The notes below the pieces were generated by a model that saw nothing but the letters and a program-made list of their open reading frames with translations, did no database searches and was not told the DNA's origin. 64,000 nt of DNA, taken from Tetraselmis striata (taxonomy: Eukaryota > Chlorophyta > Chlorodendrophyceae > Chlorodendrales > Chlorodendraceae). The stretch's first letter is position 1. Every line of letters starts with the position of its first letter. This document shows, in pieces, positions 63,591 through 64,000 of the stretch. Made by a program: the position numbers and the translations under genes. The DNA lies in the NCBI GenBank assembly GCA_006384855.1, contig VCJN01003009.1, forward strand, positions 108,554 to 172,553, read 5' to 3'.

Positions 63591-64000
63591 CATGGGCCGG
63601 CTGGTCGCCGTCGCCGTGCTGCTCGCTCTCCTGGCCACCGCGCAGGGCCGCCGCCCTCTCGCGTCCTCCTCCTCCTCAGAGAGCAGCAGCGCCAGCTCCT
63701 CCGCGGCAGCCGTCGACACACTCCTGACGTTCCAAGCCACCATCAACACCAACACCAGGAGATCCTTGCTCGACAGGCCGGAGTCCACCTGCGGCACCGC
63801 GGCGAAGCCAAGGGACAAAGAGATCGGTCGCAATCAAATCTGTGGCTGTTCAACCTGGCGGACGCGAGGGGCTACCGCCGCGCCGACGTGGACCGCCAAC
63901 GGCCTACAAGTCACGAACGGCGTGCTGCAGTTTCACCGTCTACGTGCGGGGGTCATCCAACGACTTGGTCGCCTTCCCGCCCCAGACCATCGCCGGTGTC
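63591..64000 (+). CDS. Probable secreted protein, N-terminal part (cut by window end)
   Basis: ATG 63591 begins a signal-peptide-like sequence (MGRLVAVAVLLALLATAQG) with a clear hydrophobic core and a small-residue cleavage site, then a Ser-rich stretch. The exon starts at a TTTGCAG acceptor near 63584. The preceding exon (IELHFTSMHRGDINSARMA, donor GTGTGT near 63370) can be read in frame, so translation might start earlier. After about codon 70 two frames are plausible: one keeps TFTVYVRGSSNDLVAFPP at the end of the window, so an intron or frameshift may lie at about 63800-63900. Volvocalean cell-wall proteins (pherophorins) come to mind, but nothing specific supports that. Confidence 0.45.

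Overview
The window is eukaryotic nuclear DNA from a GC-rich, intron-rich unicellular organism. A green alga is the most likely source, but the sequence alone does not prove it. The evidence is genes split by short GT-AG introns with clean exon phases, a plant/animal-type xanthine dehydrogenase, a Ty3/Gypsy chromovirus, tyrosine-recombinase retroelements, a hAT transposon, abundant minisatellites and very long poly-C/poly-G runs. No rRNA, tRNA, CRISPR array or bacterial operon structure was seen.

Layout. Positions 1-2955: two inverted, decayed copies of an uncharacterised protein, then anonymous DNA. Positions 2956-15525: a 12.57-kb element, the most striking object here. It has 30-bp imperfect terminal inverted repeats, a 4-bp ACAG duplication at each end, and two divergent spliced genes. 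One is a 992-residue DUF7869-like putative DDE transposase (minus strand). The other is a ~1,494-residue protein ending in a beta-class N6/N4 DNA-methyltransferase-like domain (plus strand). Three introns of these genes hold arrays of one 24-bp repeat, and that repeat contains the same TTTGTCCC motif that clusters at the element's two ends. Positions 15.5-20.6 kb: fragmentary coding DNA and one multi-exon gene with a possible GCR1_C-like C-terminus. Positions 20.6-24.4 kb: mosaic of interspersed repeats.

Positions 24.4-35.1 kb: the front of an M20-family metallopeptidase gene runs, inside one poly-C-bearing intron, into the back two thirds of a xanthine dehydrogenase gene. Later XDH exons are clean, while the M20 exons and one XDH exon carry frameshifts. 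Positions 35.9-38.6 kb: a zinc-finger-like gene interrupted by a 2.06-kb hAT element with a perfect 8-bp target duplication. Positions 39.4-46.4 kb: poly-G-rich DNA, a ~370-bp tandem repeat whose reading frame is largely preserved, a Cys-rich gene, a 30/31-bp minisatellite and a broken transposon-like gene with zinc-finger and Tudor-like segments.

Positions 47.1-59.5 kb: nested transposons. A 26-bp perfect inverted repeat encloses a tyrosine-recombinase element with 182-bp direct repeats. A Ty3/Gypsy chromovirus is inserted in that element's ORF1 with a CTCTG duplication. A later 1.6-kb tandem duplication gave the Gypsy copy a third LTR. The Gypsy pol has a Nudix-like segment ahead of its protease. 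Positions 59.7-61.7 kb: a second, decayed tyrosine-recombinase element. The window ends in the start of a probable secreted protein.

Gene models were made by eye from splice consensus and reading-frame continuity. Family names rest on remembered motifs; no search was run.
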